Of a stretch of 64,000 nt of DNA, positions 55,882 through 64,000 are shown piece after piece (within the stretch, counting starts at the first letter, position 1; every line of letters starts with the position of its first letter). The notes under the pieces are model-generated. The model made no database searches. It saw nothing but the letters and a program-made list of their open reading frames with translations, and was not told the origin of the DNA. A program made the translations under genes and the position numbers. Source of the DNA: Selaginella moellendorffii (taxonomy: Eukaryota; Streptophyta; Lycopodiopsida; Selaginellales; Selaginellaceae); NCBI RefSeq assembly GCF_000143415.4, contig NW_003314276.1:583630-647629 (forward strand). The letters are read 5' to 3'.

Positions 55882-55997
55882 CCTTTCAGATATACGTGCC
55901 AAACAGAGCTTGGTCCTACTGATTAGCGTGAGGCCTCCGTAAAAGAATGAGTTTGTAAAAGTCCACCACTGTGATTATGATGGAAGAAAGACGGGCT

Positions 55998-57323
55998 CTA
56001 CTGCTTGGTGTCCTTAAACCACCAGTTTGCTGGAACTCCAAGTTCTGCCTTGAGATAGTCCGATCTCTTGTTCACCAGCGCGATATCCCGGGTGCCTGAG
56101 ACACTGAAGGGCTTGCTCGGCCCTTGGTAGCCATCAACCAGGTGAAGCAAGGCCTCCAAGTTGTGCAGATCGGTCAAGCCACCATCTTCCCTCAGAAACG
56201 GAGAGATGTCGCTGCTGAGCTCAAACTCGGTGCCAACATGGGTGTAGGCCCATGGGAACCTGTGGAAGATGAGCGAGATGATGTCACAGCTGTCCTCGTT
56301 GACAATCACCCCTGGAACTTTGGGCACCAGGTCTGCGCCATTGCGTGTCTGGAGGACTTTGAGCCCGAGCTCGAGGCACCTGTTCTTGAAACCCCGGTTC
56401 CCAACTCGGGGTGCCGAGAACGTGAAGACGGACACCGGGGTATTGCTCCCGGGCAGCCCAAGCTCTGTCACGTCGTAGGCGCTGAGGAGTGCAAGCGCGC
56501 CACCCAGGCTGTGGCCCGTGAACGTCATACTCAGCTGCTCGCCCTGGTAGAGCCCGACCAATCGCTTGATCTCCGAGTGGAGCTGCTGCCTCGCGCTCAT
56601 CCCGGCCTGATCGCCGGGGACTGGAGACGTGTAGATGCTGAGAAATCCCGTCTCCACTTTCACGCCTTTGGTGTTGTGATCCGTGGGGTCGAGCCCGGTG
56701 GGGCGGAGGAGATCCTTGAGGTTCTCGATCCACTCGAGCTGCGTCACCGTCCCGCGCCAGGCCACCACAATGTCGCGGCGTCCCAACCGTCGGATGGCCT
56801 CGTCCGACGTGGCAACCGCCACGAAGCCCATCCAGTTGGTGTCCGACGTCCACGAGTCGTCGCCGGGTTGGGCGTTGGAATTGGAGCGCTTGAAGAAGCT
56901 GGGCAAGCCCAGCTGCGATGTTGCGTAGAGATAGGCCGTGATTTCGTATCCCGTGCTTGGGAGTCCCACGGATTGGAGGAGCTCCTCCTTGGAGAACTTT
57001 GTGTCTCCACAGAATTCCGAGCCCTCGCTGTATTCGAAGCCGTCGTAGCAAGCCTGCGCGAATTCGCCGTATCGGATGATCTCCCGCCGGAGCCGCTTGT
57101 CGATGGAGGCGTTGGCGGGCGGGAGGAGCGGACTCCAGTGGCATGCATCCCGCCAGCCTGGGGTCAGCACCAGCTGCGTCTCCTCCAGCTCCACAACGCG
57201 CGCGCCATGACCATCTCCTTCAGATCTCTCCAACGTTCTTCTCTTGAATGAGAATGACAATGAATCTCCTTCTCTCTCCAACGTCCTTCTCTTGAATGAC
57301 AGTGACAATGAAACTCGTTCCAT
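55998..57323 (-). CDS. Phospholipase A1 (PLA1-II/DAD1-like), copy 3
   Basis: Intact, intronless, 441 aa from ATG 57323 (MERVSLSLSF). All catalytic elements of copy 1 are present: WRGTVTQLEWIENL, TGHSLGGALALLSAYDV, NGADLVPKVPG, LHNLEALLHLVDGYQG. Compared with copy 1 it has a 16-residue internal duplication near the N-terminus (SFKRRTLER occurs twice) and three extra residues at ETQLVLTPGW. It differs from copy 4 by a single residue I could find. Its promoter block with TATA (57502-57508) is conserved. Presumably active. Confidence 0.93.
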   Translation of the reverse strand: MERVSLSLSFKRRTLEREGDSLSFSFKRRTLERSEGDGHGARVVELEETQLVLTPGWRDACHWSPLLPPANASIDKRLRREIIRYGEFAQACYDGFEYSEGSEFCGDTKFSKEELLQSVGLPSTGYEITAYLYATSQLGLPSFFKRSNSNAQPGDDSWTSDTNWMGFVAVATSDEAIRRLGRRDIVVAWRGTVTQLEWIENLKDLLRPTGLDPTDHNTKGVKVETGFLSIYTSPVPGDQAGMSARQQLHSEIKRLVGLYQGEQLSMTFTGHSLGGALALLSAYDVTELGLPGSNTPVSVFTFSAPRVGNRGFKNRCLELGLKVLQTRNGADLVPKVPGVIVNEDSCDIISLIFHRFPWAYTHVGTEFELSSDISPFLREDGGLTDLHNLEALLHLVDGYQGPSKPFSVSGTRDIALVNKRSDYLKAELGVPANWWFKDTKQ

Positions 57324-57679
57324 GATCTCGATGCTCGCTCTGATGGGCTTGGACAATTGTTGATACGCCTATCGATCGATCAGCTCGTCCTTGACGAGTA
57401 TGGTGTCAATGAATCAGATGATCGCTTCCTAAGGAACTTCTCCCCTTGTTGTTTCTCCCTTCGTGTAGATTGCTGGTGGAATGCTGAGATTGTGGCAGAG
57501 GATTTATAGCAGTATCGCTTTCGAAGTTTGCCACCGGGTCAAAAGCATATACGAAATTCTCGCGTTGATCTCTCCAATTTCTTCTCGAATGGGAAGCATA
57601 ATAGTCAAAGTTCAAACCACCAGGGTCAACTATAGACAAGGAGGTATCGCGTCTTTGACCAGCAGACTTTCACTGAACT

Positions 57680-57905
57680 TTCACCTCTCATCCGTCCAGT
57701 AAAGCAACAAGTTGAGAGGTCGGGATCAGTGTTCTCCTCCTTTTCACCTGGTGATCAAAGGTTTAGATTGGAAGTCTTGACGCCAGGTTTCCTTGACGAA
57801 TTGCCCAGAGTCTCGATCAAGGAAAGGCTCCCAAGAGTGGCGCCATCACACTCTGGGGCCACCACACTCTTGGAATCCCTGGCTGCTGCTGGCGATCGGG
57901 CACAT
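57680..57905 (-). pseudogene. Decayed 3' fragment of the RING gene beside lipase copy 3
   Basis: The + strand CGTCCAGTAAAGC, GAGGTCGGGATCA, CTTGACGAATTGCCC and CTCGATCAAGGAAAGGCTCC match the 3' end of the RING gene (28900-29110) in order, with deletions. No RING domain. Confidence 0.7.
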
Positions 57906-58059
57906 GTGAACAATGAGATGGACACAGATGGATCCGACCTGGCAGGAAGAATGGATGCAGGGGCAAAAAAAGTGGTGGGGAAGAGGATTGGCTTGGAACG
58001 GTGCAACGCGCAATGATCAAATCACGGTGAGGGTTTTGACTCAGCCTGGGCTTATGCCC

Positions 58060-58330
58060 ATTTTAGAACCGCTACAACGTTTCTAATATTTACTGGTTTG
58101 CTTAAAATGTAATTAGATATACTTATTAATATTAATATTTAATTAGATTAATCTTGTATTTATAATAATTTATGGTTTGCTTAAGCAAAAGTGAAATATA
58201 TTTAATTCTACCAAATAATTGTTATTCATTTAGATTAATCTTGCATTTATAATTTCCAAACATGTTTATAATTTATAACTTTCCTAAACTCTTTATAATT
58301 TATTTTTGGTGTGCTTAAGCAAACTTGTAG
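58060..58330. repeat. AT-rich repeat with GTTTGCTTAAGCAAAC-type motifs
   Basis: Shares TTGCTTAAGCAAA and ATTTATAATTTATAAC-type sequence with 61550-61860, 62030-62300 and 63280-63600. Confidence 0.55.
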
Positions 58331-58720
58331 GGATATACCACCACAGATCCAGCATCGAGCAGTAGTGTCTGGGCTGAGGCTTGAATCCACAGTCATTGCT
58401 CATCGAAACGAGAACTCGCGTCCCTTGCCTGCGTGGCTGCAAGCAACCAAAGCACTCACATACGCAACTTGGTCGGGGATCATCTCACGAAAGCGGTCAA
58501 TCGCTTGCATCGGAATGACTACATGCAGAGATCACTGATGTCCACGACACAACGTTCGATGGGAGAATGGTGCCAGGATGGAGTTCCAGGAAACGATGTT
58601 CCTCTCCCAGATGCCCTTGTTGGGCATTCCCCCAGCTCCATAGCTCGCACTCGGGCTCTTGACGCTGTGTTCCAGGTCACAAAGCTGGTGCACAACAACG
58701 AGGCCCAAGATGCTGCCAAG
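58330..58720 (-). pseudogene. Decayed PPR gene fragment
   Basis: In different minus-strand frames: TSFVTWNTASRARVRA, NVVSWTSVISACSHSDASD, FREMIPDQVAYVSALVACSH and PRHYCSMLDLWWYI, which follow the order of terminal PPR motifs (VVSW, D.V.FVS.L.ACSH, HY.CM.DLLGR). Frame changes and stops mark it as dead. Confidence 0.6.
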
Positions 58721-58769
58721 AGCCCGAGGTCTCCTCCATAAGCTGCTTCTTAGTTTTTAGTTTTAAGAA

Positions 58770-59440
58770 AATGGAGGCCTCGTTCAACAGTCGTATCTCA
58801 AGTTCATGTATTTTGCCTACAGATGAATGCTTACTTGAACAATGCCGCAATTGAAAACTGTCTTCTGGACGGAAATGAACAAAGGAGACCTTCAGGTAGG
58901 CAGCTCACGTTTGTCCTGCCAGCACATTTTCAAACTCAAAGCAATAGCTGCAAGCAAAAGTTGCACAAGCTGCTGCTCTGTCTGCAATTTCGTCTGGAAC
59001 TGGATCCGCCGCTGACATTTCTGCTGCTGCTGCTGCTGCAGCTGCTGTTGCGAGCTCCAAAAAGTTTGTGCATTTCCACGAAGCAACTCTTGTTTGTTCC
59101 TCACGCCATTGCACTAGGAAGTATTGAAATAAGGCTTGCAATACAAAGCAAATTCAAAACCAGAGCAAACAACACAGTCCGCAACTGCCAGATACTCCTG
59201 CTATCATCGAGGAATCGGCCAACCCCATGCATCCAAACATCGCTCACTACAGCTACATCATCGATCTCCTCAGCTGCACCGCACACCCTTGTGGCCAAGG
59301 AGCTCAAGAAGGGAAACAATGCAAGCAAATTGTTTGTGTCATGGAATAGCAAAATGTAAAGTAAGTTTTCAAATCAAGATATTTACAAGATTCGGTCCAA
59401 TGAACTTCAAGGAGGCTTCTCGAACCAAAACTCTATAGGC
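58770..59440 (+). pseudogene. Chimeric block: BRF1 exon + Ala-rich piece + PPR scrap + 433-aa gene tail
   Basis: A 178-codon open frame (58823-59359) starts with the BRF1-like MNAYLNNAAIENCLLDGNEQ (fragment D), runs through an unrecognised part and a codon repeat (CTGCTG, Leu run), and ends with LVAKELKKGNNASKLF, homologous to the tail of the 433-aa gene. The PPR scrap near 59220-59270 reads MHPNIAHYSYIIDLLS in the other frame. Each piece has homology to a different gene, so the frame is a by-product of fragment joining. Confidence 0.55.
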
Positions 59441-59572
59441 CATTGCAAGCGTGCCACCTTTCAGATATACGTGCCAAACAGAGCTTGGTCCTACTGATTA
59501 GCGTGAGGCCTCCGTAAGAGAATGAGTTTGTAAAAGTCCACCACCGTGATCGTGATGGAAGAAAGACGGGCT

Positions 59573-60898
59573 CTACTGCTTGGTGTCCTTAAACCACCAG
59601 TTTGCTGGAACTCCAAGCTCTGCCTTGAGATAGTCCGATCTCTTGTTCACCAGCGCGATATCCCGGGTGCCTGAGACACTGAAGGGCTTGCTCGGCCCTT
59701 GGTAGCCATCAACCAGGTGAAGCAAGGCCTCCAAGTTGTGCAGATCGGTCAAGCCACCATCTTCCCTCAGAAACGGAGAGATGTCGCTGCTGAGCTCAAA
59801 CTCGGTGCCAACATGGGTGTAGGCCCATGGGAACCTGTGGAAGATGAGCGAGATGATGTCACAGCTGTCCTCGTTGACAATCACCCCTGGAACTTTGGGC
59901 ACCAGGTCTGCGCCATTGCGTGTCTGGAGGACTTTGAGCCCGAGCTCGAGGCACCTGTTCTTGAAACCCCGGTTCCCAACTCGGGGTGCCGAGAACGTGA
60001 AGACGGACACCGGGGTATTGCTCCCGGGCAGCCCAAGCTCTGTCACGTCGTAGGCGCTGAGGAGTGCAAGCGCGCCACCCAGGCTGTGGCCCGTGAACGT
60101 CATACTCAGCTGCTCGCCCTGGTAGAGCCCGACCAATCGCTTGATCTCCGAGTGGAGCTGCTGCCTCGCGCTCATCCCGGCCTGATCGCCGGGGACTGGA
60201 GACGTGTAGATGCTGAGAAATCCCGTCTCCACTTTCACGCCTTTGGTGTTGTGATCCGTGGGGTCGAGCCCGGTGGGGCGGAGGAGATCCTTGAGGTTCT
60301 CGATCCACTCGAGCTGCGTCACCGTCCCGCGCCAGGCCACCACAATGTCGCGGCGTCCCAACCGTCGGATGGCCTCGTCCGACGTGGCAACCGCCACGAA
60401 GCCCATCCAGTTGGTGTCCGACGTCCACGAGTCGTCGCCGGGTTGGGCGTTGGAATTGGAGCGCTTGAAGAAGCTGGGCAAGCCCAGCTGCGATGTTGCG
60501 TAGAGATAGGCCGTGATTTCGTATCCCGTGCTTGGGAGTCCCACGGATTGGAGGAGCTCCTCCTTGGAGAACTTTGTGTCTCCACAGAATTCCGAGCCCT
60601 CGCTGTATTCGAAGCCGTCGTAGCAAGCCTGCGCGAATTCGCCGTATCGGATGATCTCCCGCCGGAGCCGCTTGTCGATGGAGGCGTTGGCGGGCGGGAG
60701 GAGCGGACTCCAGTGGCATGCATCCCGCCAGCCTGGGGTCAGCACCAGCTGCGTCTCCTCCAGCTCCACAACGCGCGCGCCATGACCATCTCCTTCAGAT
60801 CTCTCCAACGTTCTTCTCTTGAATGAGAATGACAATGAATCTCCTTCTCTCTCCAACGTTCTTCTCTTGAATGACAGTGAAAATGAAACTCGTTCCAT
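59573..60898 (-). CDS. Phospholipase A1 (PLA1-II/DAD1-like), copy 4
   Basis: Intact, intronless, 441 aa from ATG 60898 (MERVSFSLSF). Nearly identical to copy 3 (Leu to Phe at residue 6 is the only change I found in the protein), with the same N-terminal 16-residue duplication and the same triad motifs. Located 3,575 bp from copy 3 in the same orientation. TATA box at 61077-61083. Presumably active with the same role: sn-1 deacylation of glycerolipids. Confidence 0.93.
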   Translation of the reverse strand: MERVSFSLSFKRRTLEREGDSLSFSFKRRTLERSEGDGHGARVVELEETQLVLTPGWRDACHWSPLLPPANASIDKRLRREIIRYGEFAQACYDGFEYSEGSEFCGDTKFSKEELLQSVGLPSTGYEITAYLYATSQLGLPSFFKRSNSNAQPGDDSWTSDTNWMGFVAVATSDEAIRRLGRRDIVVAWRGTVTQLEWIENLKDLLRPTGLDPTDHNTKGVKVETGFLSIYTSPVPGDQAGMSARQQLHSEIKRLVGLYQGEQLSMTFTGHSLGGALALLSAYDVTELGLPGSNTPVSVFTFSAPRVGNRGFKNRCLELGLKVLQTRNGADLVPKVPGVIVNEDSCDIISLIFHRFPWAYTHVGTEFELSSDISPFLREDGGLTDLHNLEALLHLVDGYQGPSKPFSVSGTRDIALVNKRSDYLKAELGVPANWWFKDTKQ

Positions 60899-61264
60899 GA
60901 TCTCGATGCTCGCTCTGATGGGCTTGGACAATTGTTGATACGCCTATCGATCGATCAGCTCCTCCTTGGCGAGTATGGTTGCAATGAATCAGATGATCGC
61001 TTCGTAAAAAACTTCTCCCCTTGTTGTTTCTCCCTTCGTGTAGATTGCTGGTGGAATGCTGAGATTGTGGCAGAGGATTTATAGCAGTATCGCTTTCGAA
61101 GTTTGCCACCGGGTCAAAAGCATATACGAAATTCTCGCGTTGATCTCTTCAATTTCTTCTCGAATGGGAAGCATAATAGTCAAAGTTCAAACCACCAGGG
61201 TCAGCCAAAGGAGCTATCGCGTCTTTGACCAGCAGACTTTCACTGAACTTTCACTCTTGACTCT

Positions 61265-61470
61265 CATCCCTTCAGTAAAGCAGTTGCGAGGTCGGGATCA
61301 CTGTTCTCCTCCTCACTTGGCGATCATAGGTGTAAATTGGAAGTCCCGACACCAGATACTTAATCATCTCCTTGACGAACAGCCTAGAGTCTTGATCAAG
61401 GAAAGGCTCCCAAGAGCAGCCCATCACACTCTAGGGCCACCACACTCTTGGAATCCTTGGCTGCTGCTAG
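61265..61470 (-). pseudogene. Decayed 3' fragment of the RING gene beside lipase copy 4
   Basis: AGTTGCGAGGTCGGGATCAC, TTAATCATCTCCTTGACGAA and CTTGATCAAGGAAAGGCTCC match the 3' end of the intact RING gene in order. More complete than the fragment at 57.7 kb in the middle, but still without start or RING. Confidence 0.7.
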
Positions 61471-61549
61471 TGATTATGGGTAGACAACAATGAGCCTGTA
61501 GAACAAAGTGAGGTGGCATATGTGGATGATGAGAAGGTGCATCGTTAAG

Positions 61550-62300
61550 CCAATTTTTATACTTCTTAATATTAATATTTAATTATATTAATTTTTATTT
61601 ATATTAATTTATTTTTTACATAAGCAAAAGTGAAATATATTAAGTTCTACAAAATAATTGTTATTCATTTAGATTAATCTTGTATCTAAACATATTTATA
61701 ATCTATAACTTTCCTAAACACTTTCTAGTATATTTTTGGTTTGCTTAAGGTGGTAGTGGATATACCTCGAATATACTTGGATATTCTAGATTATTTACTA
61801 TCTAACCATTACTCTTTTCTAACTCAATTACACTTTCAACCATTGTTTAACTGTAGGTACATGCATTCAATGGAGTATGTTGTGTCAGGAACAGCTGATG
61901 GAGTCATTTGCATCAATACTACAGCTCACACTGGACAATTGGGTTTAGTACAGCAGCAAAAGTAGTGGGAGGTATCAATGCGATTCAAGTTTCTCGTTTG
62001 ACATTCCTTTACAGGGTAATGTTCTTTGTATTTATAATTAAGAAACATGTTTATAATTTATAAACTTTCCTAAACATGTCTTAGTATATTCTAGTTTATT
62101 TTACCATTTAATGGTTAATATTCAATAAGATCAATCTTGTTTTTATAAATTATAAACATGTTTATAATTATAAACTTTCATTTGATTAATTAGAACTATT
62201 AAGTAAACCTGCAATGCACAGCAAATTAGTATTTATTTTACCATCTAATTTGATAAGATTAATTTTCAATTATAAATTGTAAAAATGTTTATAATTATTG
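61550..62300. repeat. AT-rich repeats related to 58.1 and 63.3 kb
   Basis: Contains TTAATATTTAATTA, AAGCAAAAGTGAAATATATT, TTTGGTTTGCTTAAGG and repeated AACATGTTTATAATTTATAA units also found at 58060-58330 and 63280-63600. A short + strand open frame at 61741-61965 is not supported. Confidence 0.5.
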
Positions 62301-62569
62301 ATCAAATGGATTATTCAATAATACTAAACAGGAATGAATTGTTTCAAGTTTCTTGTCTTTTTCAATGATCTCCACCTTGCTCCATTTTAGAATGAGGTAG
62401 AGGGCTATCTCTCTTTCCTTTACTTTGAAGCTCATGGTGAATAGCTTTCTTCTCTATAGCTAGAAAAAGTAATGAAGATCAAGTCATTAGTGTCTAAACC
62501 CAGACACTGTTATTAGTGTTTGTAAGTCTTCATTCAAAAGTGGGATTAGGATTGTGACTATGACTTTTA

Positions 62570-63200
62570 TCATCATGGTCCTAAAGCTCATTCTGTGTGG
62601 GAGAGGACACACAAAATGTCATGGAAACAATACAGAATTTAGACAGTATTAAATGTCCAAACTTTTTGAAGGCTTTCCCTCTAGCTTGGGATGGAAAGGT
62701 GGTGATGGTATATATGGACTTTTGAGCACTATTTGTAGGCTGACATTGAGAAATAAGTTACAAGCATAACACACATTTCGTTTTTGCAATGCTCATCTTA
62801 GTTTGGTTTCGATTGATTGATCCCACCAATGAGTTTTTATTTTTTTTATTTATTTATTTCCTTTTCTTATCAGTTTCTGATGATAGAAACCGAAATGGCA
62901 TTCCAGACCTTGCAACAAAATCTTTTAGAACAAACTTTAAGGCTAGTACATGCAAGAGTAATTACAAGCAATAGAAGAGAAATCAGGTCTTCAAACCATT
63001 TGAATCATAGTCTTTCATTAGATTGAGCATTTAAGATTCTCCTGGATATAAGATTGTAAAGAAAAATGTGAAATAAACTGATCTTGACTGGAAATCTTTG
63101 TTTGAGTTTTAAAGCATAATAATCTATTGCTCAAACGACTATTTTAGATATGATAATGTTTTAATTATCCATGTTGGATTATTTTTATAAAAAATATATA
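62570..63200. repeat. AT-rich interspersed repeat, copy B
   Basis: Same orientation and order of landmarks as copy A at 26385-27100 (ATCATGGTCCTAAAG, AATGTCATGGAAACAAT, GATGATAGAAACCG, TAAACTGATCTTGACTGG). Confidence 0.7.
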
Positions 63201-64000
63201 AAAAACCATTTGAAAGAAAACCAAGATATGAGTTTTTGAACAAAATTTACAAAGAAACATATAAATATAACCTTTGTGATTTTTTTGGTTTGCTTAAGCA
63301 AACCTATAGAGGGACTGGGATGGTAATGGATAAATCTAGAATATGCTTGAATATTCTAGAATATTCTACCATCTAATGGTTGTTATTCATTTAGATTAAT
63401 TTTGTATTTATAATTTATAAACATGTTTATAATTTATAAACTTTCTTAAACCCTTTCTAGTATATTCATTTTATTCTATCATCTAATGGTTGATATGTAG
63501 ATTAATCTTTTGTTTATAAATTACAAACATGCTTATAATTATAAACTTATTTGATTAATTAGATTAATAAGTAAGAATAACACTACTATTAAGCAAACCA
63601 TACAATGTGTAGCAATTTATTTTAAGATTCAATTTCAAACTCATGTTATTGATGTGTTTATTTCAAGGGTTTATTACTAAGTTATTTTTGAATTAAGCTT
63701 TTATGAATGTTTTCTTCGTGTTTATAAAAGTGTTTATATTGCGCATTTTGATTACACGAGAAGAACTTAGATGCTTACTAGCAGCAGCTAGCAGCTCATA
63801 CAATACCTTGCCTAATGCATTGTAATCCAAAAAATGAAAATACCTCTAATGACTGTTGTAAATTCCAATCTAAGTTGTGTTTTCTTACAAAATCCCACCA
63901 GTGTTTCCGTTTGACACCTTTGTGTGAGCCCATTTGCCACAGCACCATGCTGCGTGCGTGTCCTTTTCGACCAGTTCTCCTCCCAGCTTTCAGGTAAAGT
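63201..64000. other. AT-rich repeat sequence to the window end, no gene seen
   Basis: 63280-63600 is a further copy of the GTTTGCTTAAGCAAAC-associated repeat (exact palindrome at 63292-63307). The last 300 bp become less AT-rich, which may mark the approach to another gene outside the window, but I can support none. Confidence 0.4.

Noticed and set aside
56124-57251. Long + strand open frames (about 375 codons) antisense to lipase copies 1, 3 and 4
   Set aside because: They mirror the GC-rich codon use of the lipase on the other strand, have no family features, and the lipase frame contains every catalytic motif.
61741-61965. Small + strand frame in AT-rich DNA
   Set aside because: Composition matches surrounding repeats, no homology recognised.

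Overview
The window is a plant nuclear DNA segment, most likely from a lycophyte (Selaginella-like). The reasons are intron-containing genes whose introns are nearly all only about 50-65 bp; plant-specific families (3-ketoacyl-CoA synthase, class III peroxidase, PPR proteins, BYPASS1-like, PsbP-domain, MUR3-like GT47); very short intergenic gaps; and genes expected in plants with swimming sperm, namely a vasohibin-type tubulin carboxypeptidase and a small protein ending in a PGPGSY (SHIPPO-like) motif. The species is an inference.

Layout. 1-24.6 kb is compact and gene-rich: the end of a coiled-coil gene (+), KCS (-), folate-biopterin transporter (-), mitochondrial ribosomal protein uL13 (-), class III peroxidase (-), vasohibin (-), a divergent pair of trypsin-like genes, a CCCH zinc-finger gene (-) sharing a promoter region with pyridoxal kinase (+), an LEA-like gene (-), a 2-oxoglutarate oxygenase (-), an intronless PPR gene (+), a plastid NAD(P)-fold gene (+), a plant gene of unknown function (+) and phospholipase A1 copy 1 (-). 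24.7-28.9 kb is AT-rich repeat sequence holding a broken second lipase copy and an inverted RING-gene fragment. 28.9-46.7 kb is again gene-rich: RING (-), BPS1-like (+), the small SHIPPO-like gene (-), PsbP-domain (+), fringe-like glycosyltransferase (+), inositol-polyphosphate 5-phosphatase (-), EER5/THP1-like PCI protein (-), class I methyltransferase (-), a second PPR gene (-), GT47 exostosin (-), SET/MYND (+) and a mitochondrial carrier (-).

46.7-64 kb is a mosaic of repeats and captured gene pieces: at least four fragments of a TFIIIB subunit (BRF1-type) gene, PPR fragments, a Ty3/gypsy gag-integrase remnant, an internally deleted Ty1/copia element with one LTR and its primer-binding site, an extra LTR in opposite orientation, two nearly identical intact lipase copies 3,575 bp apart, decayed RING-gene ends beside them, and AT-rich repeat families.

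The genes do not form one pathway; this is ordinary eukaryotic housekeeping and specialised content. The most notable points are (i) a clearly recognisable vasohibin with Cys, His and Ser catalytic motifs spread over nine exons, (ii) same-strand neighbours where the stop codon of one gene lies inside the telo-box (AACCCTAG) just upstream of the next ATG, and (iii) a lipase block amplified together with the ends of its two neighbours. Exon joins were worked out by eye from GT/AG sites and reading frame. Those described explicitly (vasohibin, uL13m, peroxidase, SHIPPO-like) are the most reliable; others are approximate.
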